43,244 bases of DNA from CAYSQW01 sp964433135 (GCA_964433135.1 CAYSQW010000027.1:1-43244), one strand, 5' to 3'; shown: positions 31,245 through 39,679, counted from the stretch's first letter. Notes: generated from the sequence alone by a model not told the origin. Translations and numbers: made by a program.

Positions 31245-32417
31245 TTATGCGGGAGGAATTCTATGACGTGGTCCAAATCCTCTGAGAATGAAGAATGCCG
31301 CTACCAACATGCCCAGGCCGGAAAGGAAGAGGAATGGTGTGTTGATTCCGAAAGTGTCGGAGAGGATTCCGGCGATCAGGTTAACTGTGGCCCCTGTTAA
31401 CATCTGGATGTTGGCGACGAGGCTGAAAGCGTGGGTTTGATTACGTTTGGAGGCGTTCGTACCGACCAAGGTCTGAAAAGCGGGGAAAATAATGAAAAGA
31501 GCCCCACCGAAAAAGAAAAGGCTGACAACCGCCATGATCCGGAAAGAGGCGATCCCCAACATCAGAAGAAAAAACGAGGCTCCGAGAATCCCAGATATGG
31601 CAAGGGTTTTCCTTCCAAATCTCCGGCTTAGAATGCCGTATGCGTAATTGGTTACGGTTCCGATCCCGATCCAAAGAGCCAAGAAAACACCTGTGGCTGC
31701 CATGGAGACCTGAAATTTGTGATGAAGGAGGGAAGGCGCGAAATAGACCGTTGTTCCCCAGCAGGCGCCGCCGAAAATGATCCCGGGGATATAGCCGCGA
31801 ATGGATCGCAAGGATTCTTTCCAGGATAGATTCCCGGGAGCCGGATGATCCGATGGAAGAGTCTTTGTTTTCGCGGCGGTCAGATAGCTTATCGAGCCCA
31901 ATATGATGATGGTTCCCGAACAGGCGAACAGAGGGATTTTCCATCCGAAATTCTGTGCAAGCCAGCCCGAAGCGATGAAGGCAAGAAAAACGCCCAGGTT
32001 TCCGGATCCATTCTGAATTCCCATGGCCGTGTCGAGATCGCTTCCGGTGTAAGCTCGGGAAACGGTGGCAACGCCCACGGAATGATAGAAGCTGGCGAAC
32101 AGACGAAAAGAAAGATAGAAAAGGATCAGAATCCCGAAAGTTCCGGAGAAGGGAAGAAGAGCCAGGGTCAATGAAAGGCCGGCGATACTGACCAGCAGCA
32201 TGGATTTGTATTCGTATTTATGGGCGGCGCCGGCGATGATAATCTGGAACAGCAGAGTGACCAAAAGCCCCAGGTTCGACATGATTCCGATATGTGAATA
32301 GGTGTTGATCAAGAGTTTCTGCTTATAGAGGAGTGGAAAAATCATGGGAACGGAAACGGTAGCGGCGTCATTCAACGCATGAAAAAGCGATGCGGAGATC
32401 AGAATGCGTTTTTTCAT
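31245..32417 (-). CDS. MFS transporter (Fsr-like)
   Basis: 390 aa with 12 predicted membrane helices in two halves. The N-terminus LISASLFHALNDAATVSVPM and the region YHSVGVATVSRAYTG resemble the fosmidomycin-resistance (Fsr) branch of the major facilitator superfamily, where HxxNDxxxxxxPxxxP is typical. The second half begins near LRSIRGYIPGIIFGGACWG. The substrate is unknown; drug or metabolite efflux is likely. It has no Shine-Dalgarno. A promoter and a 19-bp palindrome lie directly before the start, suggesting repression or induction by a small regulator. The next gene upstream on this strand is RlpA, 211 nt away. Confidence 0.85.
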   Translation of the reverse strand: MKKRILISASLFHALNDAATVSVPMIFPLLYKQKLLINTYSHIGIMSNLGLLVTLLFQIIIAGAAHKYEYKSMLLVSIAGLSLTLALLPFSGTFGILILFYLSFRLFASFYHSVGVATVSRAYTGSDLDTAMGIQNGSGNLGVFLAFIASGWLAQNFGWKIPLFACSGTIIILGSISYLTAAKTKTLPSDHPAPGNLSWKESLRSIRGYIPGIIFGGACWGTTVYFAPSLLHHKFQVSMAATGVFLALWIGIGTVTNYAYGILSRRFGRKTLAISGILGASFFLLMLGIASFRIMAVVSLFFFGGALFIIFPAFQTLVGTNASKRNQTHAFSLVANIQMLTGATVNLIAGILSDTFGINTPFLFLSGLGMLVAAFFILRGFGPRHRIPPA

Positions 32418-32420
32418 GAA

Positions 32421-32439
32421 TGATTAAAAAATTTAATCA
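32421..32439. promoter_or_regulatory. perfect palindrome at the MFS gene start (operator candidate)
   Basis: TGATTAAA-AAA-TTTAATCA, an 8-bp perfect inverted repeat with 3 central bases, ending 3 nt before the ATG. It overlaps the predicted -10 region and transcript start, the usual place for a repressor site. As RNA it would also fold next to the start codon. Confidence 0.55.
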
Positions 32440-32460
32440 CAATCCAGACGGGAAAGTCAA
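32432..32460 (-). promoter_or_regulatory. promoter of the MFS gene
   Basis: Minus strand TTGACT (32455-32460), 17-nt spacer, ATTAAA (32432-32437); a TAAATT at 19-nt spacing is the alternative -10. It overlaps the palindrome at 32421-32439. Confidence 0.4.
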
Positions 32461-32628
32461 TTTGCTCGGTACGTCCGTCCATGAAAGCGGAAAAATCCTA
32501 AGCGCCGAAAAAGGAAGCAGAAAAGCGAATATACGGTCCGTACGGATTTTGTCATGGAGCCGATCGTATGAACGTGCGAATTCTTCAAACACCCGATACA
32601 ACGATAGGCTGAATCCGTGTTGCAGCGT

Positions 32629-33261
32629 TCACTGTTCTTCGAGAAGCAGCACAGAAAATCCGCGGCGGGCAAGTCTATCGGCCAGAGCGAGAGCGTGTTT
32701 TCGGCTGTCCGCGCGGATTCGAACCCGAAAATATACTTGGTGGGGAGTGGTGAAGCGCGTGATATAAACATCACGATAAGCAGGTTCAAGGCGGCGCTTG
32801 AGTTCGACCGCGTTGCGCTCTTGAGCGAAAGATCCGACCTGGATCGAGTAGAGGGGGAGATGCAGGGGGGGGGAGATGTCGGGGAGGACTTCGATCCTGA
32901 CGGGAATAACCCCGGGCTCGACCATCCCCAGTACTCGGGCCGCGGCGTAGGAGAGGTCGATGATGCGCCCCTTGACGAAAGGGCCGCGGTCGTTGATTTT
33001 GACGCGAACCGAAAGTCCGTTGTTCAGATTCGTCACCACCACCCATGTTCCGAAAGGGAGGGATCGATGGGCGGCGGTCAATTCAAACATATTATATATT
33101 TCACGGCTGGAAGTATCCCGGCCGTGGAAGCCGGGACCATACCAGGAAGCAAGACCGGTTTGAATGGGATCGGCGAAGCGTACTCGAGGATTTACGGCAC
33201 AAGCTCCGGCCAGAAGGATTGAAATGAGAACGATCAATCTCAACGGTTTCATAGTCGTCAT
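32629..33261 (-). CDS. rlpA: RlpA-like septal-ring lipoprotein (DPBB + SPOR)
   Basis: 210 aa. An N-terminal signal with Cys at about 21 (LISILLAGAC; not a perfect lipobox) is followed by a double-psi beta-barrel (about 38-125). The barrel has GLASWYGPGFHGRDTSS, LTAAHRSLPFGT, VKINDRGPFVKGRIIDLS and YAAARVLGM. A SPOR domain follows (about 138-210; YSIQVGSFAQERNAVELKRR). RlpA proteins are lytic transglycosylases that act on denuded peptidoglycan at division sites; SPOR binds the same strands. The ATG at 33252 (MKPLRL) is an equally possible start; neither has a good ribosome site. Confidence 0.9.
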   Translation of the reverse strand: MTTMKPLRLIVLISILLAGACAVNPRVRFADPIQTGLASWYGPGFHGRDTSSREIYNMFELTAAHRSLPFGTWVVVTNLNNGLSVRVKINDRGPFVKGRIIDLSYAAARVLGMVEPGVIPVRIEVLPDISPPLHLPLYSIQVGSFAQERNAVELKRRLEPAYRDVYITRFTTPHQVYFRVRIRADSRKHALALADRLARRGFSVLLLEEQ

Positions 33262-33355
33262 TGTGAATCCGACGATCGGAATGTGTGTGATCCACTACCT
33301 ACTGAGTATCCTGCCATAAAAAGATCGCACGCAGCCATCACTGTTTGATTTGAAA

Positions 33356-34087
33356 TCAGAGATATTTTTCCAATCGGCGGCTGAGAAAATCGAAAGCTTC
33401 CCGGGGATCGGAACAAAAAGTGATGAGATCCAGATCCTCCGGAGAAATGGTACGGTATTTTTTGAGACTCTCGAAATCAATGATGTCCCGCCAGAAATCT
33501 TCACCGTAGAGAAGGACCGGGAGCATCATGTCTTTATGGAACTTTCCGGTTTGAATCAATGTCAGGGTTTCAAAGACTTCATCCAGGGTTCCGTATCCTC
33601 CGGGGAAGGCGACAATGGCCTTGGCTTCATTCAATAGCCAGAATTTGCGCATAAAAAAATAATGAAAAAGAAATGAGAGTTCGGGAGAGATGTACGGATT
33701 GGGTTGTTGTTCATGAGGAAGAGAGATATTCATTCCCATGGATTTTCCACCGGCACGGGATGCCCCCCGGTTGGCGGCTTCCATGATGCCGGGCCCCCCC
33801 CCGGTACAGATGACGAAATTTTTTCCGTTTTTTTTTAGTTTTCCGGCCCACTCGGACAGAAGATAGGCCAGTTCCTCGGCTTCCCAGTAGTATTTGGCGA
33901 GAGGCGCATCTTTATCCTCCGGATAGAGGCGTGCCGAGCCCAGGAAGAGCACGGAATTATTGATTTTAAGGCGCTTCAGCCTCTGCAGCGGTTCAAGATA
34001 TTCGCTGAGGATTCGAATCGTCCGGGCTCCGTCCGAATTGAGAAAGTCCATGTCTTTGTAAGCTTTTTCAAGTGAATCGCCGTTCAT
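33356..34087 (-). CDS. LOG-family protein (TIGR00730-type nucleotide phosphoribohydrolase)
   Basis: 243 aa Rossmann-fold protein. The signatures CTGGGPGIMEAANRGASRAG (about 108-127) and VAFPGGYGTLDEVFETLTL (about 173-191) are the GGGxGxME and PGGxGTxxE motifs of the LOG family, once annotated as lysine decarboxylases. Members hydrolyse nucleoside 5'-monophosphates to base and ribose 5-phosphate. HYFFMRKFWLLNEAKAIVA carries the conserved R-K pair. It is divergent from the IMP cyclohydrolase gene, with AAAGGAT before the ATG. Confidence 0.92.
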   Translation of the reverse strand: MNGDSLEKAYKDMDFLNSDGARTIRILSEYLEPLQRLKRLKINNSVLFLGSARLYPEDKDAPLAKYYWEAEELAYLLSEWAGKLKKNGKNFVICTGGGPGIMEAANRGASRAGGKSMGMNISLPHEQQPNPYISPELSFLFHYFFMRKFWLLNEAKAIVAFPGGYGTLDEVFETLTLIQTGKFHKDMMLPVLLYGEDFWRDIIDFESLKKYRTISPEDLDLITFCSDPREAFDFLSRRLEKYL

Positions 34088-34173
34088 GTTTGTATCCTTT
34101 CATGGCGGAAGTCTTGAAGAGAAAAAAACATCATACCATAAATCACGGAATACTCCGACCACGGCTGTTGATT

Positions 34174-34202
34174 TTGACTTGAAAAATGACCTGTGTTATG
34201 TA
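34174..34202 (+). promoter_or_regulatory. candidate promoter of the IMP cyclohydrolase gene
   Basis: TTGACT (34174-34179), 17-nt spacer, TATGTA (34197-34202), a weak -10. The leader to the ATG at 34241 would be about 30 nt and includes AAGGAG. No purine riboswitch is visible. Confidence 0.3.
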
Positions 34203-34240
34203 TACCCTCGTTCTTATTTATATTTATCGAAGGAGCATTG

Positions 34241-34978
34241 ATGTCCAAAGAATTTAAGGTCCTTGCATCCATGAGATATCCAGGCCGGCTTATCATGATC
34301 GGCATGGATCCTGACGCTCATGAACTGGTTGTTTACGCCGTTACCGGAAGATCGCCGTCGAGTCAGGCGCGAAAGATCGCTCACGAAAACAGCGGACTCT
34401 GGATTAAGCCGACGGACGAGGAGGTTCTTCGGCAGGGACAGGTGGATCTGTTGATCTATCCGGCGGTATTTTTTCATAATGGAATCATCGTCAGCAATGG
34501 GAAGCAGACCATTGCCGTCAAAGAAGGCTTTTCTGATGAATATGGAGCGGCCGGTTTGCTTGCGCATACCCTGAAAGAATGGGAATATGAGCCGGATCAA
34601 CCCACATATACGCCACGCATCAGCGGATGTGTCCTTTCGGGAGGGCGTGCCGCGCTTTCGATCATAAAACGAGGGGGCCGTGGATTAGCGGAAAGATCCT
34701 TCTATGAAGTGCCGCTGGAAGCGGGAAGGGGCAAGCTGGTTGCCACTTACCAAGGTGAAAACCGAAATCCGCTGCCTGCGTTTTGCGGGGAACCCCTGGA
34801 TGTCGTCTTAGAGGGCAAATCCACAGAAGAGGTTGTGGAGGCCGTATATGAAGCGCTGAAACCTCCGGAGGGAGAAGCCGATTTCCGCGTCGCCGCGGCG
34901 GCGGTGAAGGCCGTCAATCTGGATGCGAATCAATACGAAATCGCCGTTATCAATAGATGGGAAAGGGAGGAAGTCTAA
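34241..34978 (+). CDS. IMP cyclohydrolase, PurO/PF07826-like
   Basis: 245 aa. The start LASMRYPGRLIMIGMDPDA and YAVTGRSPSSQARKI are the hallmark of the stand-alone IMP cyclohydrolase family first known from archaea (PurO). Further on are LIYPAVFFHNGIIVSNGKQT and the C-terminal YALPxx-like region. It closes FAICAR to IMP, the last step of purine synthesis. Bacteria usually do this with the N-terminal domain of PurH. The next gene supplies only the PurH C-terminal activity, so the two together replace PurH. The ATG at 34241 has AAGGAG at good spacing. It ends 1 nt before the next ATG. Confidence 0.9.
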   Translation: MSKEFKVLASMRYPGRLIMIGMDPDAHELVVYAVTGRSPSSQARKIAHENSGLWIKPTDEEVLRQGQVDLLIYPAVFFHNGIIVSNGKQTIAVKEGFSDEYGAAGLLAHTLKEWEYEPDQPTYTPRISGCVLSGGRAALSIIKRGGRGLAERSFYEVPLEAGRGKLVATYQGENRNPLPAFCGEPLDVVLEGKSTEEVVEAVYEALKPPEGEADFRVAAAAVKAVNLDANQYEIAVINRWEREEV

Positions 34979-34979
34979 C

Positions 34980-36059
34980 ATGAATAAAAGCGGCAAGGTT
35001 ACACGGGAGCAATACCGAAGAAAGGTTGAAGAAAACTTTTCCGATAAAATTCAATTCGGAGCCGTGAGCTTCATCAAAAAACAGTCCATGCGCTATGGAG
35101 AAAATCCCGGTTACCCGGCGGCCTTTTACCAGGAAGAGGGAGCCGAAGGACCGAACATGGGGACGTTGGAGGTTCTCCAGGAAGGGACGAAAGGCTTGGG
35201 GTATATCAACATCGGGGACATGGACCTGGGCCAGCGATTGATCAAAAAGCTCGACACCATATACCCCGACCGCCGCATCTGTGTGCTGGTTAAGCATGAG
35301 ATGCCGAGCGGAGTTGCCATGGAGGGGGGAGGTAAAGATGTCTTTCTGAAAGCATGGCAGTGCGATCCTTTGTCGAATTTCGGTTCCGTTGATGTGTTCA
35401 ACTATGATCTGGATGCTGATTTGGCCGCCGCCGTCGTCGAAAAGGGCAGAAATGTCGAGGTCGTTTATGCCCCCGGATTCAGTCCTGAAGCTCTCGAGAT
35501 ATTCGCAACCCGAAAACCGCTGCGGGTGGTTCGGATGGGAAGCCGTGTCGAAGCGCCGAGCAAAGATGAAAACCTTGAACTCAAACGGGTTGTCGGAGGG
35601 ATGTTGGTGCAGCAGAGATTCGATTCCCGGATCGTGTCGCCGGAATCTGTCGAAGTGGTATCTCGGAGAAAGCCGACGAAGGAAGAAATCGAAGCGGCCA
35701 TTTTCAATTGGACCGTGGCCTGTTTCACCAGATCAAATGCCATCGTGATCGGGACGAAAGATAAAGTCCATGGGATCGGCTCGGGACAGCGCAGCCGGAT
35801 CGATGCGGCGGAAGACGCCGTCAAACTGTCGAAACGAGGATACGGATGTGAAGGATGCGTGATGGCATCGGATGCGTTCATGCCGTTTACCGATGTTGTG
35901 GAAACGGCGGCGCGGAACGGGATTACGGCTCTTATTTATCCTTTGGGATCGATGAGAGATCAGGATGTGATCGACAAAGCCGATGAATTTGAGTTGGCGA
36001 TGATCGTCACAAAAACACCCGAGCAGACCGATAGTGAAAGGTGTTTTCTCCACCGCTGA
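34980..36059 (+). CDS. AICAR formyltransferase (PurH C-terminal domain only)
   Basis: 359 aa. It transfers formyl from 10-formyl-THF to AICAR. It starts directly with SMRYGENPGYPAAFY (the usual LRYGENPHQ segment). It carries the active-site Lys-His pair in LVKHEMPSGVA, then DPLSNFGSVDVFN, KRVVGGMLVQQ, TRSNAIVIG, IGSGQRSRIDAAEDAV, GCVMASDAFMPFTD and the C-terminal ERCFLHR, where the last His matches the catalytic FRH end. The N-terminal cyclohydrolase domain of bifunctional PurH (about 200 residues) is missing. That activity comes from the upstream PurO-type gene, whose stop codon is adjacent (GGGAGGAAG lies before this ATG). The stop codon lies inside a 10-bp inverted repeat. Confidence 0.9.
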   Translation: MNKSGKVTREQYRRKVEENFSDKIQFGAVSFIKKQSMRYGENPGYPAAFYQEEGAEGPNMGTLEVLQEGTKGLGYINIGDMDLGQRLIKKLDTIYPDRRICVLVKHEMPSGVAMEGGGKDVFLKAWQCDPLSNFGSVDVFNYDLDADLAAAVVEKGRNVEVVYAPGFSPEALEIFATRKPLRVVRMGSRVEAPSKDENLELKRVVGGMLVQQRFDSRIVSPESVEVVSRRKPTKEEIEAAIFNWTVACFTRSNAIVIGTKDKVHGIGSGQRSRIDAAEDAVKLSKRGYGCEGCVMASDAFMPFTDVVETAARNGITALIYPLGSMRDQDVIDKADEFELAMIVTKTPEQTDSERCFLHR

Positions 36060-36078
36060 AAAAATGGATTTTTCAGCG
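36054..36078. terminator. perfect 10-bp inverted repeat over the AICAR formyltransferase stop codon
   Basis: CGCTGAAAAA, 5-nt loop ATGGA, TTTTTCAGCG. The stem contains its own A/T run, so it could serve as a weak terminator in either direction. No further T-tract follows, and the malic enzyme -35 begins 3 nt later. Confidence 0.4.
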
Positions 36079-36080
36079 CC

Positions 36081-36108
36081 TTGACTTATCGCATAATTGG
36101 TCTATAAT
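36081..36108 (+). promoter_or_regulatory. promoter of malic enzyme
   Basis: TTGACT (36081-36086), 16-nt spacer, perfect TATAAT (36103-36108). The leader is about 65 nt, very AT-rich, with two copies of GCATAATT (36091-36098 and 36126-36133) 35 nt apart, which may be a regulator site. Confidence 0.6.
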
Positions 36109-36179
36109 TATGGTTTATTTTTAAGGCATAATTTATACATTATAAAGTGTCTAAAGTGCCAAAATAAGGAGGTTTGAAA

Positions 36180-37532
36180 ATGTCTCAAGAAGTCACAGTG
36201 GAAGAACTCCTGGCAAAAGCGGAACAGCCATCGAAAGACGCGATGCGTCTGCATCCTTTCTATAAAGGAAAGATCGAAGTGCTGCCCAAATGCCGGATTA
36301 CAAGTTTTCATGATTTCGCCATTTGGTATACCCCGGGAGTTGCGGCGCCTTGCATGGACATCCATGAAGATGTCGAAAAAGCTTATGAAATGACCAATAA
36401 GGGAAATTTCGTTGCCGTTATTTCCGATGGGACTAGAGTCCTGGGATTGGGGGATATCGGACCGGAAGCCGGACTGCCGGTCATGGAAGGCAAGGCTCTT
36501 CTTTACAAATATCTGGGTGGAGTGGACGCTTTTCCGATCATGCTCGACACCAAAGATCCCGAAGAAATCATTCGGACCGTCAAACTTCTGCAGCCGACTT
36601 TCGGCGGTGTGAACCTGGAAGATATATCCCACCCGAAATGCTTCCATATTCTCGATACGCTGCGGGAAGAATGCCGGATTCCCGTGTGGCACGATGATCA
36701 GCAGGGAACCGCTTGCGTGACGGTGGCCGGATTGATAAATGCCGCCAAGATCGTGAAGAAAGAGTTGAAGGATCTCAAGGTCGCGCTGATCGGTGCCGGT
36801 GCCGCCAGTATCGCTATCGGACGCTTGATCGTCGCCGCCGGTGTAACTCCCGGAAACATCATTCAAGTCGACTCGAAAGGCATTTTGCATCGTGATCGTG
36901 CGGATAGAGACGTTCTGCAGGAAAGGTTTAAAGAAAAATGGCATGTATGCGAAACGACCAATGCCCGGGGAGTCAGAGGTGATATCCCCGAGGCCATGAA
37001 AGACGCTGATGTTTTGATCTCCGCCTCCAAAAACGGCCCCGGCGTTATCAAACCCGAATGGGTAGCCGGTATGGCGGATGATGCGATCGTTTTTGCTGAA
37101 GCCAATCCGATCCCGGAGATCTGGCCCTGGGAAGCGAAGGAAGCTGGAGCCCGCATAGTTGCCACCGGACGTTCGGATTTTCCCAACCAGGTCAACAACT
37201 CTCTTGGATTCCCCGGGATCTTTCGCGGAACGTTGGATGTTCGTGCTCATAAGATCACGGATGAGATGTGCATCGAAGCCGCCAAGGAATTGGCGAAAGT
37301 CGCCGAGGACAAAGGCATCAATGAAGATTATATCGTTCCGGACATGGATCAGTGGGAAGTTTTCCCCCGCGAAGCCGTTGCCGTAGGTTCCAAGGCCATC
37401 GAACAGGGAGTCGCTCGATTGGATCTCCCCGCAGAAGAACGATATGCCATGGCTGAAAAAACCATCAAGAAAGCGAGGGCGGAAGTTCAGCTCATGATGA
37501 AAGAAAATTTCATCGAAGATCCCGACGCCTGA
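36180..37532 (+). CDS. NAD(P)-dependent malic enzyme
   Basis: 450 aa. It decarboxylates malate to pyruvate. Landmarks: the Tyr-containing WYTPGVAAPCMDI (about 43-55), SDGTRVLGLGDIGPEAGLPV, GKALLYKYLGGVDAFPI, VNLEDISHPKCFHIL, VWHDDQQGTACV with the metal-binding Asp pair, IGAGAASIAIGRL for the nucleotide, and FAEANPIPEI and NNSLGFPGIFRG. This is the short bacterial form without the phosphotransacetylase-like tail. The ATG at 36180 follows AAGGAGG; an in-frame TTG two codons earlier is less likely. A strong terminator follows, so it is a single-gene unit. Confidence 0.95.
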   Translation: MSQEVTVEELLAKAEQPSKDAMRLHPFYKGKIEVLPKCRITSFHDFAIWYTPGVAAPCMDIHEDVEKAYEMTNKGNFVAVISDGTRVLGLGDIGPEAGLPVMEGKALLYKYLGGVDAFPIMLDTKDPEEIIRTVKLLQPTFGGVNLEDISHPKCFHILDTLREECRIPVWHDDQQGTACVTVAGLINAAKIVKKELKDLKVALIGAGAASIAIGRLIVAAGVTPGNIIQVDSKGILHRDRADRDVLQERFKEKWHVCETTNARGVRGDIPEAMKDADVLISASKNGPGVIKPEWVAGMADDAIVFAEANPIPEIWPWEAKEAGARIVATGRSDFPNQVNNSLGFPGIFRGTLDVRAHKITDEMCIEAAKELAKVAEDKGINEDYIVPDMDQWEVFPREAVAVGSKAIEQGVARLDLPAEERYAMAEKTIKKARAEVQLMMKENFIEDPDA

Positions 37533-37552
37533 TAAGATTTAAAAAGAATAAA

Positions 37553-37585
37553 GAAAAAAACCCGCTTTCGAGCGGGTTTTTTTTT
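37553..37585 (+). terminator. rho-independent terminator after malic enzyme
   Basis: CCCGCT-TTCG-AGCGGG (37561-37576) with a UUCG-type tetraloop, preceded by A residues and followed by nine T residues. Its A-run also allows partial function on the other strand. Confidence 0.92.
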
Positions 37586-37621
37586 GCCTTAAGAATATCT
37601 CAATCATCATCTATAATATAA

Positions 37622-37642
37622 CTTGACAAACATATGCTCATA
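37622..37642 (+). promoter_or_regulatory. HAIR-like HspR operator candidate over the dnaK -35
   Basis: The HspR operator (HAIR) is CTTGAGT-N7-ACTCAAG. Here CTTGACA-N7-GCTCATA is found with the exact spacing, 5 of 7 bases in the left half and 4 of 7 in the right. The left half overlaps the TTGACA -35, so part of the match is forced. Confidence 0.35.
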
Positions 37643-37651
37643 TTTTATAAT
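37623..37651 (+). promoter_or_regulatory. perfect consensus promoter of the dnaK operon
   Basis: TTGACA (37623-37628), 17-nt spacer, TATAAT (37646-37651), matching the vegetative sigma consensus at all 12 positions. The leader is about 35 nt with CTGGAGGA before the ATG. A full-strength vegetative promoter needs repression to be heat-inducible, which fits the hspR gene in this operon. Confidence 0.85.
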
Positions 37652-37692
37652 TTATTTGAATTAATTTTACATGTATTATCTGGAGGAATGGA

Positions 37693-39615
37693 ATGTCGAA
37701 GACAATAGGAATTGACCTCGGTACGACAAACTCCGTCGTCGCGGTTACCGAAGGCGACAAGCCTATCATCATTGCCAATGAGGAGGGTGGTCGAACCACG
37801 CCTTCCGTTGTGGCGTTCAATGAAAAAGGCGAGAGGTTAGTCGGTCAGGTTGCAAAAAGACAGAGAGTTTCAAATCCTGAGAATACGATCTATTCCATAA
37901 AGAGATTTATGGGAAGACGTTTCAAGGAAGTGCCTGAAGAAATCAAACAGGTTCCTTTCAAGGTCGTATCCAATGGAGATGTTCGGATAGAGGCATTGGG
38001 AAAAAAATATGCACCGCCCGAGATATCCGCAATGATTCTGCAGAAACTGAAAAAGGCGGCGGAAGATTATCTCGGAGAGAAAGTCAATAAAGCCGTCATT
38101 ACGGTGCCCGCATATTTCAATGACAGCCAGCGAAAAGCGACCATGGATGCAGGAAAAATTGCCGGTCTGGAAGTTGATCGGATCGTCAATGAACCCACGG
38201 CAGCGGCGTTGGCCTATGGGATGGACAAAAAAAAGGATCAGACGATCGCCGTTTACGATTTCGGTGGAGGGACATTTGATATATCGATCCTGGAAGTCGG
38301 CGAAGGCATTGTTGAAGTGAAATCCACCAATGGTGATACCCACCTGGGAGGTGATGACATCGACCAGGAAATCCAGGACTGGCTGGTCGCGGAGTTCAAG
38401 AAAGACGCCGGCATTGATTTGTCTAAAGATAAAATGGCTTTGCAGAGACTTAAGGAAGCCGCTGAAAAGGCAAAAATGGAGCTTTCGACCACCATGGAAA
38501 CGGAAGTCAATCTGCCTTTTATTACAGCCGATCAAGCGGGTCCGAAGCATTTGTTGCTGAAATTAACGCGGGCCAAGCTTGAACAGCTCATGGACGCTCT
38601 TATCAAAAGAACGATCGATCCGTGCAAAAAAGCTCTGGCGGATGCTGGTTTGAAAGCCTCGGATATCGATGAGGTTATTCTGGTTGGAGGCTCAACTCGG
38701 ATTCCCATGGTTCAAAAGATCGTGAAGGATATTTTCGGAAAAGAAGCTCATAAAGGCGTCAATCCTGATGAGGTCGTGGCCGCCGGCGCCGCCATACAAG
38801 GCGCCGTTCTCACCGGGGATGTGAAAGATGTCCTGCTTCTGGATGTCACCCCGCTGACGCTGGGCATCGAGACGTTGGGCGGCGTGTTTACAAAGATGAT
38901 CGAACGCAACACCACGATTCCCACCAAGAAAACCGAAGTTTTTTCCACGGCTTCCGATAATCAACCCAGTGTCGAGATTCACATTCTTCAAGGTGAACGA
39001 GAAATGGCGGCGCATAACCGTTCTCTGGGGCGATTTCATCTTGACGGAATTCCGCCGGCTCCCCGGGGCGTTCCCAAGATCGAAGTGACATTCGACATCA
39101 ACGCCGATGGGATTCTGCACGTTTCGGCCAAAGATATTGGAACCGGAAAGCATCAAACCATCACGATCACCGGTCACAGCGGGTTGGAAGAAAACGAGAT
39201 CGATCAGATGGTGAAGGATGCCGAGACGCACTCCGAAGAAGATAAAAAACGCAAAGCGGTCATCGAGGCCAAAAACCAGGCGGACCAGTTGGTGTACAGT
39301 TTGGAAAAACTGCTGATCGAGAACAAGGAAAAAATCGGTGAGGATGAAACCAAGAAAATAGAAGCTGAAATAGAAAACACAAAGAAGGCCGTTGAAAGCG
39401 ACGATCTTGATAGGATCAAATCCGCCATGGAATCTCTTTCCAAAGCTTCCCATAAGTTGACCGAGATGATGTATCAGCAGGCGACTCAGCAGCAGGCTCA
39501 GGCCGGATCCGGAGAACAAGGAACGGACCGGGAAGCGCAAGCCGGTGATCAAGCCTCGGCGGAAGGTGATGACGAAGTCATCGACGCCGAAGTCGTGGAT
39601 GAAGACAAAAATTGA
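37693..39615 (+). CDS. dnaK: chaperone DnaK (Hsp70)
   Basis: 640 aa, full length. The ATPase domain (about 1-385) has IGIDLGTTNSVVAV, VPAYFNDSQRKATMDAG, NEPTAAALAYGMDKK, IAVYDFGGGTFDISILEV and VILVGGSTRIPMVQ. The linker is DVLLLDVTPLTLGIET, and a substrate domain and C-terminal lid follow. The C-terminus ends DDEVIDAEVVDEDKN, the acidic tail typical of bacterial DnaK. It binds and refolds proteins with DnaJ and GrpE. No grpE gene is adjacent. It is first in an operon with dnaJ, hspR, a sigma factor and a DnaC-like gene. DUF-like insertions are absent. Confidence 0.99.
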   Translation: MSKTIGIDLGTTNSVVAVTEGDKPIIIANEEGGRTTPSVVAFNEKGERLVGQVAKRQRVSNPENTIYSIKRFMGRRFKEVPEEIKQVPFKVVSNGDVRIEALGKKYAPPEISAMILQKLKKAAEDYLGEKVNKAVITVPAYFNDSQRKATMDAGKIAGLEVDRIVNEPTAAALAYGMDKKKDQTIAVYDFGGGTFDISILEVGEGIVEVKSTNGDTHLGGDDIDQEIQDWLVAEFKKDAGIDLSKDKMALQRLKEAAEKAKMELSTTMETEVNLPFITADQAGPKHLLLKLTRAKLEQLMDALIKRTIDPCKKALADAGLKASDIDEVILVGGSTRIPMVQKIVKDIFGKEAHKGVNPDEVVAAGAAIQGAVLTGDVKDVLLLDVTPLTLGIETLGGVFTKMIERNTTIPTKKTEVFSTASDNQPSVEIHILQGEREMAAHNRSLGRFHLDGIPPAPRGVPKIEVTFDINADGILHVSAKDIGTGKHQTITITGHSGLEENEIDQMVKDAETHSEEDKKRKAVIEAKNQADQLVYSLEKLLIENKEKIGEDETKKIEAEIENTKKAVESDDLDRIKSAMESLSKASHKLTEMMYQQATQQQAQAGSGEQGTDREAQAGDQASAEGDDEVIDAEVVDEDKN

Positions 39616-39679
39616 AGCTGTTCAATATATTGTTCACTGGATGAAAAACCCTTATTATTGAAGAAGGGCGAGATAGAGA

